From positions 62,001 through 126,000 of the forward strand of contig CAJTEN010000005.1 in assembly GCA_910575245.1 (NCBI GenBank): a DNA stretch of 64,000 nucleotides, written 5' to 3'. How positions within the stretch are numbered: position 1 is the first letter of the stretch; every line of letters begins with the position of its first letter. The position numbers and the translations under genes were made by a program. Of this stretch, positions 42,896 through 52,767 are shown in pieces. The notes beneath the pieces are model-generated. The model was given only the letters and a program-made list of their open reading frames with translations, made no database searches and was not told the origin of the DNA. Source of the DNA: Clostridia bacterium (GTDB taxonomy: Bacteria; Bacillota; Clostridia; Lachnospirales; Lachnospiraceae).

Positions 42896-43924
42896 ATGGA
42901 CACAGACAATAATCGACAGGAAATGCAGGAAATCTGGAAAAAATTTAACAAACAGGGCGGTACAGGCAGCGTTAAAACCGCTCCCGAACTGACTCCGGAG
43001 GAGGAGAAGAAACGGAACCGGAAGCAAATTGGGCTTTATCTTCTGATCACCTTTGCGCTGACTTATGGGACGGAGATTTTTGGTATTATGCCCATGGCAG
43101 GCAATATGGATGCGGAGCAGGCCTACAGAGTCCAGGGTATGATTTCCAGTGTGATGTTTCTCCCGGCGGCAGGCGCTTTGCTCACCCTCCTGCTTACTAA
43201 GGAAAGACTTACGGCAAGAAGCCTGATGCTTACGGTAAACCTGAAAAAAGATCTGAAATACTACGGCCTGGCGTGGTTTGGTTTTGTCCTGCTGATTCTT
43301 TTTGGAGCGGCATTGTACTTCGTGATTTTCCGCGATCAGTTTGACGCCGGTCTGGGATATATGAAAGCGCTCACGGATGCCCAGGGAGTGGAAACTACTG
43401 AGGCACAGCTTAGCCAGGCGGTAGTGATGCAGCTTGTGATGGGAGCGGTTCTTGCACCTTTTGCAAACCTGCTCAATTGCTTTGGGGAGGAGTGGGGCTG
43501 GCGGGGCTTTCTGCTTCCGCGTATGCTAAAGCAGTTCAAGGTAGTTCCGGCTCTTCTTTTATGCGGTTTGATCTGGGGGCTGTGGCATGCCCCGCTGACC
43601 ATTTTGGGGCATAATTATGGTGTTGGCTATGCGGGTTATCCTGTTACCGGAATTCTGGCCATGTGCCTGTTCTGTACGGCCATCGGCATTATCCTGTCCT
43701 ATGTCACCATTAAGACTAAGAGCTGCATCCCGGCCATCATGGGACATGGAACATTAAATGGTTTTGCTTCCGCAGGCATTTTGTTTACTTCCGTAGACCA
43801 CCCTTACAATGTCTTCCTGGGACCGACTCCGACAGGGCTTATTGGCGGAGCGGGGTTCCTTGTGTTGGCGGGCGTACTTCTGTATCTTCTGTATAAGGAA
43901 GAAAAGGAGCCACAGCCCGGATAG
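42896..43924 (+). CDS. CPBP-family intramembrane glutamic protease
   Basis: 342 residues from the ATG at 42896 (GAGGAG 5 nt upstream). A hydrophilic N-terminal region of about 40 residues is followed by eight or so membrane helices. Abi/CPBP motifs are all present: E198-E199-xxx-R203 in GEEWGWRGFLL, His231 in GLWHAPL and H284xxxN288 in HGTLNGF, forming the active site. Bacterial members are linked to bacteriocin immunity or protein processing; no bacteriocin gene is visible nearby. Substrate unknown. Confidence 0.9.
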   Translation: MDTDNNRQEMQEIWKKFNKQGGTGSVKTAPELTPEEEKKRNRKQIGLYLLITFALTYGTEIFGIMPMAGNMDAEQAYRVQGMISSVMFLPAAGALLTLLLTKERLTARSLMLTVNLKKDLKYYGLAWFGFVLLILFGAALYFVIFRDQFDAGLGYMKALTDAQGVETTEAQLSQAVVMQLVMGAVLAPFANLLNCFGEEWGWRGFLLPRMLKQFKVVPALLLCGLIWGLWHAPLTILGHNYGVGYAGYPVTGILAMCLFCTAIGIILSYVTIKTKSCIPAIMGHGTLNGFASAGILFTSVDHPYNVFLGPTPTGLIGGAGFLVLAGVLLYLLYKEEKEPQPG

Positions 43925-44079
43925 ATCTGTACGCCTGTCGCACTACGCTAACTTCATCAAGGAGTAAAAATAAAAGCGGCATTTTTATATCGTTATCTAT
44001 AAAATGCCTGGATATATAACAAGGAAGGTGCTCGAATTGCTGCGAAAAGCAGGGAAGGATCAGGAGAGGCGGTGAAGGA

Positions 44080-45672
44080 ATGGGAATTTATTTAAACCCC
44101 GGCAACAGCGGATTTACCGGGATCAGAAACGATATCTACGTAGATAAGAGCGGCCTGATCAGCCTGGTCAACGAGACGATCGAGACGCCGAGACGCCTGA
44201 CCTGCGTCAGCAGACCGCGCCGTTTCGGCAAATCCTTTGCGGCGCAGATGCTGTGCGCCTATTATGATAAAACCTGTGATTCGGCATCACTGTTCGATGA
44301 TCTGGAGATCGCCGGAAACAATGAACTGAACGGAAGCTACCGGAAATATCTGAACCAATATGATGTGATCTATGTGGATATGACTTATGTAAAACCGTTT
44401 TGCGATGGTTTTCGGAATGTGGCGGCTTATGTCAGCGGGAAGATCATGGAAGAACTGGCCGAGGCGTATCCGTCGCTGGAAGTCGGCAATGAACTGCCTG
44501 CGACTATGATTCGGGCTGTCGAACTGACGGGGAATAAATTTATCATGATCATTGACGAGTGGGATGCGCCTATCCGGGAAGAACCGAAGCTGCAGAGACA
44601 ATATCTGGAGTTTCTGCGGACGCTGTTTAAGAGCAGCAGCACTACGAACAGAATTTTTGCGGCTGTGTATATGACAGGAATTCTGCCGATCAAGAAGGAC
44701 GGGAGTCAGTCTGCGATCTCGGATTTTCAGGAATTCACGGCGGTTACACCGGGGAAGTTTGCAGAGTACGTGGGATTTACAGAAGATGAGATACAGAAAC
44801 TCTGCGCAGAGCAACATTGTGATTTCATGCTGATGAAGCGATGGTATGATGGATATACTTTTGGCGATGTGAAAGCCGTATATAATCCGAATTCGGTTAT
44901 GAAGGCTGTTCACAATAACCACTTTCATTCCTACTGGACACAGACCTCGACCGCGGAGAGCCTGATGGGATATATCGGGCTGGACTTTGACGGAATGTCG
45001 GGAACTGTGGCAGAGTTGACCGGCGGTGTAGCGGTCAGCGTAGATACGGATGGATTTACCAATGATTTCGTGACATTCAGGAACCGCGATGACGTACTGA
45101 CGCTGCTGATCCATCTGGGGTATCTGACCTATGACGGGTCAACGGGGTACGCCCGGATTCCCAATGAGGAGATCAGAATGGAATTTGCCAGAGTTATCCG
45201 TTATGTGAAGCGGGATGATACGATCCGGCGGATCCGGGAGAGCGACCAGCTTATTGTGGATACGGTTGAAGAAAATGCGGAGGCAGTGGCAGCCCAGATC
45301 GAGAAGATCCATGCAGAGGAAGCGCCCCTGCATTATAACAATGAACAGGCGCTGCGCAGTGTGATCAAGCGGGCATATTTCAGCTATGGAGATGAGTATG
45401 TGCTTTTCGAGGAGCTGCCGGCCGGGACCGGTTATGCCGATCTTGTATATTTTCCCAAAAAGGCTTCTGCACTGCCGGCGCTGGTGATCGAACTAAAGTG
45501 GAACCAGTCGGCCGAGAGCGCGATCGAACAGATCAGAAAACGGAATTATCCGGATGCGATCAGAGAGTATGGTGGTGAAATCCTGCTTGTAGCGGTCAGT
45601 TATGATAGGAGAGCGGCCGCAGGGCAGAGGAAGCACAGTTGTATCATAGAGAAGGTATCTTTTGATGGATAA
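44080..45672 (+). CDS. AAA-ATPase-like / PD-(D/E)XK nuclease-like protein (paralog 4)
   Basis: 530 residues. P-loop SRPRRFGKS (about 43-51), Walker B FIMIIDEWDAP (about 153), mid-region YDGYTFGDVKAVYNPNSV shared with all paralogs, and C-terminal GTGYADLVYF...LVIELKWN nuclease-like motif. Ends with the HSCIIEK tail also found, as HxCLIEK/HTCIIEQ, in the other intact copies. GTGAAGGA precedes the ATG. Same subfamily as 31650-33239 and the 42437 remnant. Confidence 0.88.
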   Translation: MGIYLNPGNSGFTGIRNDIYVDKSGLISLVNETIETPRRLTCVSRPRRFGKSFAAQMLCAYYDKTCDSASLFDDLEIAGNNELNGSYRKYLNQYDVIYVDMTYVKPFCDGFRNVAAYVSGKIMEELAEAYPSLEVGNELPATMIRAVELTGNKFIMIIDEWDAPIREEPKLQRQYLEFLRTLFKSSSTTNRIFAAVYMTGILPIKKDGSQSAISDFQEFTAVTPGKFAEYVGFTEDEIQKLCAEQHCDFMLMKRWYDGYTFGDVKAVYNPNSVMKAVHNNHFHSYWTQTSTAESLMGYIGLDFDGMSGTVAELTGGVAVSVDTDGFTNDFVTFRNRDDVLTLLIHLGYLTYDGSTGYARIPNEEIRMEFARVIRYVKRDDTIRRIRESDQLIVDTVEENAEAVAAQIEKIHAEEAPLHYNNEQALRSVIKRAYFSYGDEYVLFEELPAGTGYADLVYFPKKASALPALVIELKWNQSAESAIEQIRKRNYPDAIREYGGEILLVAVSYDRRAAAGQRKHSCIIEKVSFDG

Positions 45673-45720
45673 AGGGAGAACAAAGTTTGCGTAAAGCCGA
45701 CGCGGCAGAATGGGAGTTAT

Positions 45721-46830
45721 ATGAAAGTCGTATTACAGAACTTGACGAAAAAATTTCCCGGCAGGGGGAGGAAGAATCCTGTGGAGGTGACCGCGGTCAA
45801 TGACTTCACCTTCGAGATTCCGGACGGAGAGCTGGTCGGGCTTCTGGGGCCTTCCGGCTGTGGGAAGAGTACCGCCCTCAATCTGATCAGCGGACTCTTA
45901 AAGCCTACCGGAGGGCGGATCTTCTTCGGGGAGGATGATATCACAGACCTGCCTCCGGAGAGCAGGGGAGTGGGGCTGGTCTTTCAGAACTATGCACTTT
46001 ATCCCCATCTTACGGTGAAGCAGAATATTCTGTTCCCGCTTCAGAATCTGAAAGGAAAAGACAAGCTGTCGAAGGCGGTCATGTTGGAGAAAGCAACCGA
46101 GGCGGCGAAGCTTGTGCAGATAGACGGCCTGATGGACCGCAGGCCCGGGGAACTTTCGGGCGGTCAGCAGCAGAGGGTGGCAATCGCACGTGCATTGGTG
46201 AAAATGCCCGGTGTACTGTTGCTTGACGAGCCTTTATCGAATCTGGATGCCCGTCTGCGGCTTCAGACGAGGGAGGAGATCAGAAGGATCCAGAGAGAGA
46301 CGGGGATAACCACTATTTTCGTGACTCACGATCAGGAAGAGGCGATGAGCATTTCCGACAGGATTGTGGTGATGAAGGAGGGTGTCGCACAGCAGATCGG
46401 GAAGCCACAGGAAGTCTATGATGATCCGGTCAATCTGTTTGTGGGCAGGTTCCTTGGTACGCCTCCGATCAATGTATTTGCGGGGCGGTGCAGAGACGGC
46501 AGGCTGTATCTGGGAGAGGATGCGGTGCTTCGTGTGCCGGGCATTGCCGACCAGGATGTCTGTGTGGGCGTACGGCCGGAAGGCTTCGTGCTGCAGGAAG
46601 AGGGAACTCTGCGCTGTGAGTTTGGCAGTGTGGAGGTGATGGGACGTGATATCAGTGTGGTTTCCGGACACAGCGCATCCCTGAATCCGACGGTCCGCTC
46701 TATTATTGCCGCGGAGAACCGGGTGGACAGGGAAAGTGCGGTGGTCAGATTTTCCTTGAAGCCTCAGAAGGTGCTTCTTTTCAATAAGGAGACAGAGGAG
46801 CGGATTTATGGTGAAATGCTGGCACTGTGA
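45721..46830 (+). CDS. Sugar ABC transporter ATP-binding protein, UgpC/MsmK type
   Basis: 369 residues. Walker A GPSGCGKST (about 43-51), signature LSGGQQQR (about 143-150), Walker B LLLDEPLSNLD and switch HDQEEAM. C-terminal TOBE regulatory region about 245-369. First gene of an importer whose order is ATPase, permease, permease, binding protein. The family B repeat separates it from the first permease. Confidence 0.92.
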   Translation: MKVVLQNLTKKFPGRGRKNPVEVTAVNDFTFEIPDGELVGLLGPSGCGKSTALNLISGLLKPTGGRIFFGEDDITDLPPESRGVGLVFQNYALYPHLTVKQNILFPLQNLKGKDKLSKAVMLEKATEAAKLVQIDGLMDRRPGELSGGQQQRVAIARALVKMPGVLLLDEPLSNLDARLRLQTREEIRRIQRETGITTIFVTHDQEEAMSISDRIVVMKEGVAQQIGKPQEVYDDPVNLFVGRFLGTPPINVFAGRCRDGRLYLGEDAVLRVPGIADQDVCVGVRPEGFVLQEEGTLRCEFGSVEVMGRDISVVSGHSASLNPTVRSIIAAENRVDRESAVVRFSLKPQKVLLFNKETEERIYGEMLAL

Positions 46831-46870
46831 AAAGAACACCTGTGGCAACAGCTCTGCGCACTTGATGCGC

Positions 46871-47003
46871 TGAGCGTACACGCGCCATGCAGCCCATGCA
46901 GCTTGCCTGCATGTGTGTATTGTGTGTATATGCGCAGGTATGCACTAATACTTGTGCCCGCTTTTCACAGAATGTTTGTGTCAGGAATGACATGGGCACA
47001 AGT
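46871..47003. repeat. Structured repeat family B, copy 2
   Basis: Shares TACACGCGCCATGCAG, a CTGCATGTGTG block and a TTTGTGTC core with copy 1 (9254-9362). 3' stem pairs 46950-46959 (ACTTGTGCCC) with 46994-47003 (GGGCACAAGT), ten perfect pairs. Copy 1 has different bases but keeps the pairing. Lies between ATPase and permease genes of one operon, so it is not simply a transcript end. Confidence 0.8.
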
Positions 47004-47026
47004 GTGATTTGGAAAGGAGTGCAGAG

Positions 47027-47932
47027 ATGATAAAGAAGAAATGGAGAGACAGCGGACTTAAGGGCTGGCTGTATCTTTTACCGGCGATTCTTTTTCTGGG
47101 AGTATTTATGGTATATCCTCTGATTGACGTTTTCGTCTATTCCTTCGAGGAGGGATACAATTCTGCGTCCCAGACGCATTTTGGAATCGGTCTGTACAAT
47201 TATTCTTATGTACTGCATGATCCTTATTTCCTGCAGGCAGTCAGGAATACCTTTCTGCTGGTCATCATTACGGTGCCGCTTTCTACCGGGATTGCCCTGC
47301 TGATCTCTGTAGGCCTGAATTCTGTCAGGCCGCTCAGAAATTTGTTTCAGACAGTCTATTTCCTGCCTTACGTGACGAATACGCTGGCAGTGGGGCTGGT
47401 ATTTATGATCCTGTTTAAGAAGACTGCGTACTCGGACGGACTGATCAATCTGTTGATTACATGGTTCGGAGGAGATTCCGTTGACTTTATCGACGGGCCG
47501 TATTGGGCGAAAATGTTTGTCCTGTGTTTGTATACGATATGGGTAGTGATGCCCTTTAAGATCCTGATCCTGACCAGCGCACTGGCGTCGGTGAACAGGC
47601 AGCTCTATCAGGCGGCCAGAGTGGACGGTACTTCGGCGTTTCGGATCTTTATGAGAATTACGCTGCCTATGATCTCCCCGATGATCTTCTATCTGATTAT
47701 CACAGGATTTATCGGTGCATTTAAGGCTTACAGCGACGTGGTCGCTCTTTTCGGGACGGACTTGAATGCCGCGGAAATGAATACGATTGTTGGATATGTC
47801 TATGATATGCTCTACGGGGACAGCGGCGGTTATCCTTCCTACGCCTCCGCGGCGGCTGTCATATTGTTTGCGATTGTGCTGACGGTCACGTGCATCAATC
47901 TGATGGTGAGCAAGAGGAAGGTTCGCTTTTAG
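47027..47932 (+). CDS. Sugar ABC transporter permease, MalF type
   Basis: 301 residues from the ATG at 47027, with AAAGGAG at 47013-47019. Six membrane helices, EAA loop QAARVDGTSAFRIF (about 198-211). Works with 48022-48897, the ATPase at 45721 and the unusual binding protein at 48894. Confidence 0.9.
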   Translation: MIKKKWRDSGLKGWLYLLPAILFLGVFMVYPLIDVFVYSFEEGYNSASQTHFGIGLYNYSYVLHDPYFLQAVRNTFLLVIITVPLSTGIALLISVGLNSVRPLRNLFQTVYFLPYVTNTLAVGLVFMILFKKTAYSDGLINLLITWFGGDSVDFIDGPYWAKMFVLCLYTIWVVMPFKILILTSALASVNRQLYQAARVDGTSAFRIFMRITLPMISPMIFYLIITGFIGAFKAYSDVVALFGTDLNAAEMNTIVGYVYDMLYGDSGGYPSYASAAAVILFAIVLTVTCINLMVSKRKVRF

Positions 47933-48021
47933 CGTACAGTATTAATTCCTGAAAACAGGCATAGGTACTTCGGGGATGAAGGAGTGTGTGCACCGGCTAT
48001 GACGGAAAGGAGAATCCTGAT

Positions 48022-48897
48022 ATGAATAACAGCAGGGATTATATTAAAATAGAAAGGACTGCCAAGGCTCGCAGAACTACCGCCGGTGTGGTCACGTATT
48101 TCTTTCTGGCCGTCTGGGCGGTGATCGTGTTGTTTCCCTTTTACTGGATGCTCTTAACCTCCGTAAAGAGTTACAGCGCTTATAATGCGGAGAATATACC
48201 ACAGTTTTTTACCCTGTCGCCTACTTTGCAGAATTATGCGGACGCGTTTACAGAGGTGCCGCTTGGCCGGTATCTGTTCAATACCACGATTTTCACCGTG
48301 GTGACTACGGCAGTTATGCTTGCAGTGATTACGCTGGCGGCCTTTGCTTTTGCGAGACTTGATTTCCGGGGAAAAAACGTGATGTTTGTTCTTTTCCTTT
48401 CGCTGATGATGATTCCAAGTGAACTGGTGATTATAACGAATTTCGTCACGATTACGAATCTGGAAATGCGCAATACGTTCCCGGGCCTGATTCTGCCCTC
48501 GGTTACCTCTGTCTTCTATATATACCTGTTGAAGGAGAATTTTGAGCAGATACCGGACAGTCTTTATTATGCAGCGAAAGTGGACGGTACCTCTGATTTG
48601 AAATATCTTTTTAAGGTGATGATTCCGATCTCGAAGCCGACCCTGATCACGGTCACGATCCTGAAAGTGATCGAATGCTGGAATTCCTATGTCTGGCCCA
48701 GACTGATTACGGATGACGAAAATTATTATCTCGTTTCCAACGGTATTCAGGAGATTCGGGAAAACGGATTCGGCCGTGAGAATATTCCGGCTATGATGGC
48801 GGCGGTAGTGGTTATTTCCGTTCCGCTGATTGTGCTGTTTTTGATTTTCCGAAACAAGATCATGGCCGGTGTGTCAAGAGGAGGGACGAAAGGATGA
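48022..48897 (+). CDS. Sugar ABC transporter permease, MalG type
   Basis: 291 residues from the ATG at 48022 (AAAGGAG upstream). Six helices, EAA loop YYAAKVDGTSDLKYLF (about 190-205), C-terminal GVSRGGTKG. Its stop overlaps the binding-protein start as ATGA (48894-48897), so they are translationally coupled. Confidence 0.9.
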   Translation: MNNSRDYIKIERTAKARRTTAGVVTYFFLAVWAVIVLFPFYWMLLTSVKSYSAYNAENIPQFFTLSPTLQNYADAFTEVPLGRYLFNTTIFTVVTTAVMLAVITLAAFAFARLDFRGKNVMFVLFLSLMMIPSELVIITNFVTITNLEMRNTFPGLILPSVTSVFYIYLLKENFEQIPDSLYYAAKVDGTSDLKYLFKVMIPISKPTLITVTILKVIECWNSYVWPRLITDDENYYLVSNGIQEIRENGFGRENIPAMMAAVVVISVPLIVLFLIFRNKIMAGVSRGGTKG

Positions 48898-50513
48898 GAA
48901 TGAGGGGTCTGTGTGCGTCGGTTCTTATCATGGGATGCACGGCTGCGCTTACCGGCTGTCATGGCAGCGAGGGGATGCAGAGCTTTGCCGTGCCGGAAGA
49001 ATTCGATCTTTCCAGAGAGTATGAAGTTACCTTCTGGGCAAAAAATGATACCAACAAGAATCAGACGGCTATTTATGAGAAAGCAATCGCCGACTTCGAA
49101 AACCTTTATCCGAATATTACCGTGAATCTGCGCCTGTATACGGATTATGGCAAGATCTATAATGACGTGATCACCAATATTGCCACGAATACCACACCCA
49201 ACGTGTGTATCACATACCCGGACCATATTGCGACTTATCTGACAGGAGGTAATCTTGTGGTGCCACTGGACGAGTTGTTTGTGGATGAGCGGTACGGCTT
49301 GGGCGGAAGCGAGGTCAGATTCGACGCGCCGCGGGCGGAGGAAATCATCCCCGCGTTTCTGGAGGAGTGTTCTTTTGGCGGACATTATTATGCGATGCCT
49401 TATATGCGTTCCACGGAAGCCTGCTATGTCAACAAAACTTATGTGGAGGCAATGGGGTATACGCTGCCGGAAACGCTGACCTGGGATTTCGTGTGGGAGG
49501 TGTCGGAGGCGGCCATGGCTATGGACGGGGAGGAGAATTATCTGGTAAACGGCCAGAATGTCATGATTCCTTTCATCTATAAATCGACCGACAATATGAT
49601 GATTCAGATGCTTAAGCAGAAGGAGGCAGGATATTCCACCGGGGCCGGAGAGATACAGATCTTCAATGATACGACGGAAGAGATGCTCTATACCATAGCG
49701 GAACACGCCCAAAACGGCGCATTTTCCACCTTCAAAATTTCGAGCTATCCGGCGAACTTTTTTAATGCCGGACAGTGCATCTTCGCGGTCGATTCCACGG
49801 CAGGCGCTACCTGGATGGGGACTGACGCGCCGCTTTCCGATATCAGTGAGGACAAGATCGTGGAGTTCGAGACGGTGGTCATGCCGATTCCGCAGTTCAA
49901 TCCGGAACATCCCAGGATGATTTCCCAGGGGCCGTCCGTCTGTGTTTTCAACAAGGAGGATTCCCAGGAGGTTCTGGCGTCCTGGTTGTTCGCCCAGTAT
50001 CTGCTTACCAATGAGGTTCAGATTGCCTATTCGGAGACGGAAGGTTATGTGCCGGTGACTTCCAAGGCACAGGAGTCGGAGGAATATAAGGCGTATCTTG
50101 CTGCCTGCGGCCAGGATGAGGCACACTATGAGGTGAAAATCCGGGCGGCCGGTCTGTTGCTTGAACATATGGAAGATACCTTCGTGACACCGGTATTTAA
50201 CGGTTCTGCATCTTTGCGGGATGCGGCGGGACAGATGATTGAAAATACGGTGAAGTCGGTACGGAGGAAACAGACGGTTGACGATGCATATATGGAGAAA
50301 CTATACACAGATGTGGCCTCGCTGTATCGCCTGGATCAGATCGAGAGGCAGAATGGAATGTCTTCCGGGAAGGCTGACCTGGGTGAACTGCCGCAGACGG
50401 CGGTGAGCCTGCTTGCCGGTCTTGCGGGGGCGTGGATGCTGATTCTGCTCTATGCTGCGGCTGGGTTCTGGAGGAAAAGAAAATGTGAAATCCGGACAGG
50501 ATCAGATCTTTAA
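48894..50513 (+). CDS. Sugar-binding lipoprotein with C-terminal membrane helix
   Basis: 539 residues. N-terminal signal peptide and lipobox ALTGCH (Cys about 22), a type-1 extracellular solute-binding fold (about 40-470), then a predicted membrane helix (about 505-525, SLLAGLAGAWMLILLYAAAGFW) followed by a basic tail (RKRKCEIR). Ordinary CUT1 binding proteins lack the C-terminal helix, so this one would be anchored at both ends. Encoded last in the operon and overlapping the permease by 4 bp, also atypical. Substrate unknown. Confidence 0.88.
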   Translation: MRMRGLCASVLIMGCTAALTGCHGSEGMQSFAVPEEFDLSREYEVTFWAKNDTNKNQTAIYEKAIADFENLYPNITVNLRLYTDYGKIYNDVITNIATNTTPNVCITYPDHIATYLTGGNLVVPLDELFVDERYGLGGSEVRFDAPRAEEIIPAFLEECSFGGHYYAMPYMRSTEACYVNKTYVEAMGYTLPETLTWDFVWEVSEAAMAMDGEENYLVNGQNVMIPFIYKSTDNMMIQMLKQKEAGYSTGAGEIQIFNDTTEEMLYTIAEHAQNGAFSTFKISSYPANFFNAGQCIFAVDSTAGATWMGTDAPLSDISEDKIVEFETVVMPIPQFNPEHPRMISQGPSVCVFNKEDSQEVLASWLFAQYLLTNEVQIAYSETEGYVPVTSKAQESEEYKAYLAACGQDEAHYEVKIRAAGLLLEHMEDTFVTPVFNGSASLRDAAGQMIENTVKSVRRKQTVDDAYMEKLYTDVASLYRLDQIERQNGMSSGKADLGELPQTAVSLLAGLAGAWMLILLYAAAGFWRKRKCEIRTGSDL

Positions 50514-50514
50514 A

Positions 50515-50529
50515 AGCCTGAACTGTTAT
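50515..50529. repeat. Half copy of family A repeat arm
   Basis: GCCTGAACTGTTAT resembles the right arm GGCTGAACTGTTAC and overlaps the area just past the binding-protein stop codon. Confidence 0.4.
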
Positions 50530-50568
50530 CCAGACACATGTCACTTACAGCGAACTTATTGACATATC

Positions 50569-50596
50569 AGGAATAGCGTGTATAATTTATGTCGGA
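50569..50596 (+). promoter_or_regulatory. Strong consensus promoter for the OB-fold-like lipoprotein
   Basis: TTGACA (50569-50574), 16 bp, TATAAT (50591-50596). Both hexamers are perfect consensus, which suggests high constitutive expression. Confidence 0.8.
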
Positions 50597-50661
50597 ATTA
50601 ACATGGCAGATATTTCTGCACAACACCTTACCTTACGACAGGTGGAAAGAGGAGGAAAATT

Positions 50662-51579
50662 ATGAAAAGATTAACAGCATTACTTATGGCATTTACGCTT
50701 GTATTTGCATGTGCGGGCTGTGGTTCCGACGTGGGAAGCGCAGCAGATGAGACAGCACCGGCGGAGTCAGGTGCGGAAGACGCGGCACCGGCAGAGTCCG
50801 AAACAGAGGATGAAGTACAGGAAGAGTCCGGAGCAGAAGATGCCGCAGCAGAGACTGATACGGATGCCGGGGCAGCAGAGACGGAGGCAGAACCCGAGGA
50901 GACTGCATCAGGCAGCACAGAAGAGAAAGCCGAAGGTGTTATGACTTATGAAGAGTATGCGGCAGCAGAACTTGACACGGAAGTAGTGGTTGAGACATAT
51001 GTACAGGCGAAGCAGTCCTGGTGGGAGGACAAGGCGACTCTCTACACACAGGATCAGGATGGCGCCTACTTCATCTACGATATGGCATGCTCCGAGGAAG
51101 ACTATGAGAAACTGACACCCGGAACGAAGATCAAAGTGACAGGCTATAAGGCAGAGTGGTCCGGTGAGGTTGAAATTATTGATGCGACATTTGAGATTGA
51201 AGAGGGTAATTATGTAGCGGAGCCCATGGATATTACATCCCATCTCGGACAGGATGATCTGGTGGATTACCAGAACAGGTATGTATCCTTCAAGGGCATG
51301 ACCGTTGAGGCGGCAGGACAGGATGATGATGGAAATGACGTAGCGTTCCTGTATAAATGGGACGGCTCCGGCCAGGAGGGAGATGACCTTTACTTCAACG
51401 TATCCCTTGACGGAACGACCTATACATTTACCGTTGAGTCTTATCTGTGCGACAGTTCAACGGACGTTTACAAGGCAGTGAAGGAACTGAATATCGGCGA
51501 TACGGTTGATATGGAAGGCTTCCTTTACTGGTATGAGGGTGCGAATCCGCATATCACTTCTGTGAAGGCGGCGAACTGA
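50662..51579 (+). CDS. Putative lipoprotein with OB-fold-like repeats
   Basis: 305 residues. Signal peptide with lipobox ACAGCG (Cys about 21), then about 70 residues of Glu/Ala/Ser/Thr linker, then about 200 residues with two similar beta-rich units: one around YEKLTPGTKIKVTGYKAEW and another around LNIGDTVDMEGFLYWYEG, both with the G-x-x-V-x-x-x-G-x pattern of OB-fold-like domains. AGAGGAGGAAAATT precedes the ATG. Monocistronic with its own strong promoter and terminator. Exact function unknown. Confidence 0.7.
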   Translation: MKRLTALLMAFTLVFACAGCGSDVGSAADETAPAESGAEDAAPAESETEDEVQEESGAEDAAAETDTDAGAAETEAEPEETASGSTEEKAEGVMTYEEYAAAELDTEVVVETYVQAKQSWWEDKATLYTQDQDGAYFIYDMACSEEDYEKLTPGTKIKVTGYKAEWSGEVEIIDATFEIEEGNYVAEPMDITSHLGQDDLVDYQNRYVSFKGMTVEAAGQDDDGNDVAFLYKWDGSGQEGDDLYFNVSLDGTTYTFTVESYLCDSSTDVYKAVKELNIGDTVDMEGFLYWYEGANPHITSVKAAN

Positions 51580-51672
51580 TTTAACAGATCAGTTTAGGAA
51601 GAATTTCTGAGAATATTTGTACAAAGGCTTTCGGTACAGACTACCAGGCATATGAGCAGAGAGCGTAGTAAT

Positions 51673-51726
51673 GAAAGAAGATGTCATATCCGGTCTTTAG
51701 ACTGTATATGGCATCTTTCTTAATTT
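51673..51726. terminator. Terminator between converging genes
   Basis: AAGATGTCATAT (within 51673-51689) pairs with ATATGGCATCTT (51706-51717, one G-U pair), followed by a T-rich stretch on the plus strand and preceded by an A-rich stretch that would serve the minus strand. A smaller hairpin (AACTGAT/ATCAGTT) lies at the lipoprotein stop. Confidence 0.65.
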
Positions 51727-51777
51727 CTGTATTTTATTACACAGGAAGCTGCTTTATCTGTTTGGGCCGTTTTCCTG

Positions 51778-52599
51778 TCAAGATCTGGGTTTCCTGAGGG
51801 GACATTCAGATACACTGATCTTGTCCTTCAGGACGCTAAGCCCGCAGTCATCCAGATAGTCCTGTAAGATGGGAAGGGATTGGGAGGAAGTGGGGCCTAT
51901 GATAATCTCTCCTACCAGATCAGACAGAGACAACCCCAGTTCGCCGCACATCTTACGCAGATCCAACGGATAATATTTCTTGATCCGTTCCGCGGATACG
52001 TGGTATTTCGGTTCCATGGTAAAACATTTGGAGATAAAGGGTGATACGACCAGACGGACTTCTTTCTCACTGGCAAAAGAAGGATGTTTGAAGGCGGCGG
52101 ATTGCAGCCAGGCTTCATTCATCAGATTCTGCAGGGAAGGGACACATTCCGAAAAAGACTCCGCATTACGGATCAATTCATAGAAGTCATCCACGAGACG
52201 GTGTTCCCGCATGTCAGTCTGATAGTATACTTTCTGGAGCGATATGACGCCGCCCACCATTTTCTGTATCATATTTTTCCGGAAGGCGATGCAGACACCC
52301 TGGCCGAGGTAGCCGTACCGCTCCCATTGTGCCGCATCATCCCGATATTTGGAGAAACATGCCGCATAGGCAGAGTAGTGGAATTCCTCTTCCAGCTCCT
52401 TCTGGAAAAAGGCTTCCACGGACCGGCTCTTATCGTTCTTTCCGTTCTGATTAAGTCTCTCGGTCACTGCCTTGCAGATTCCGTTCATGAATAGCCGCAT
52501 TTCGGAAGCATCGTTCATATTCAGAATATTGTTAAGCCGCAGTTCGGCACAGCGGATGATCCCGTCGAATGCGGCAAAGGTAGTGTAGTGGTAAAGCAT
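51778..52599 (-). CDS. DUF2971-domain protein
   Basis: 273 residues. Starts LYHYTTFAAFDGIIRCAELRL and has the DUF2971 pattern: NDASEM, SKYRDDAAQWERYGYLGQGVCIAF and the EKEVRLV block with charged residues. GGAGGTAAC precedes the ATG on the minus strand. DUF2971 proteins are widespread, uncharacterised and often found in accessory or defence regions; some fold searches relate them to ADP-ribosyltransferase-like proteins, which is unproven here. Not in an operon with its neighbours. Confidence 0.8.
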   Translation of the reverse strand: MLYHYTTFAAFDGIIRCAELRLNNILNMNDASEMRLFMNGICKAVTERLNQNGKNDKSRSVEAFFQKELEEEFHYSAYAACFSKYRDDAAQWERYGYLGQGVCIAFRKNMIQKMVGGVISLQKVYYQTDMREHRLVDDFYELIRNAESFSECVPSLQNLMNEAWLQSAAFKHPSFASEKEVRLVVSPFISKCFTMEPKYHVSAERIKKYYPLDLRKMCGELGLSLSDLVGEIIIGPTSSQSLPILQDYLDDCGLSVLKDKISVSECPLRKPRS

Positions 52600-52767
52600 G
52601 GGTTACCTCCATGGAAGCTTGTCTGTTGATGCTCTTTTCTATATTTTAATATGAAATGCATTGGTTGGCAATTGCTGACAGACTATAAGATTGAACTGTT
52701 ACGGGTAATTTATTATGATTTTCCTTATTGTTTATGCCGCCGGACCGGCGGCGGAACGGAGACCGAT

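Noticed and set aside
48747..50168. 473-codon minus-strand ORF opposite the binding-protein gene
   Set aside because: It is a shadow of the plus-strand lipoprotein gene; it has no ribosome site, no domain pattern and an implausible His/Arg-rich composition.
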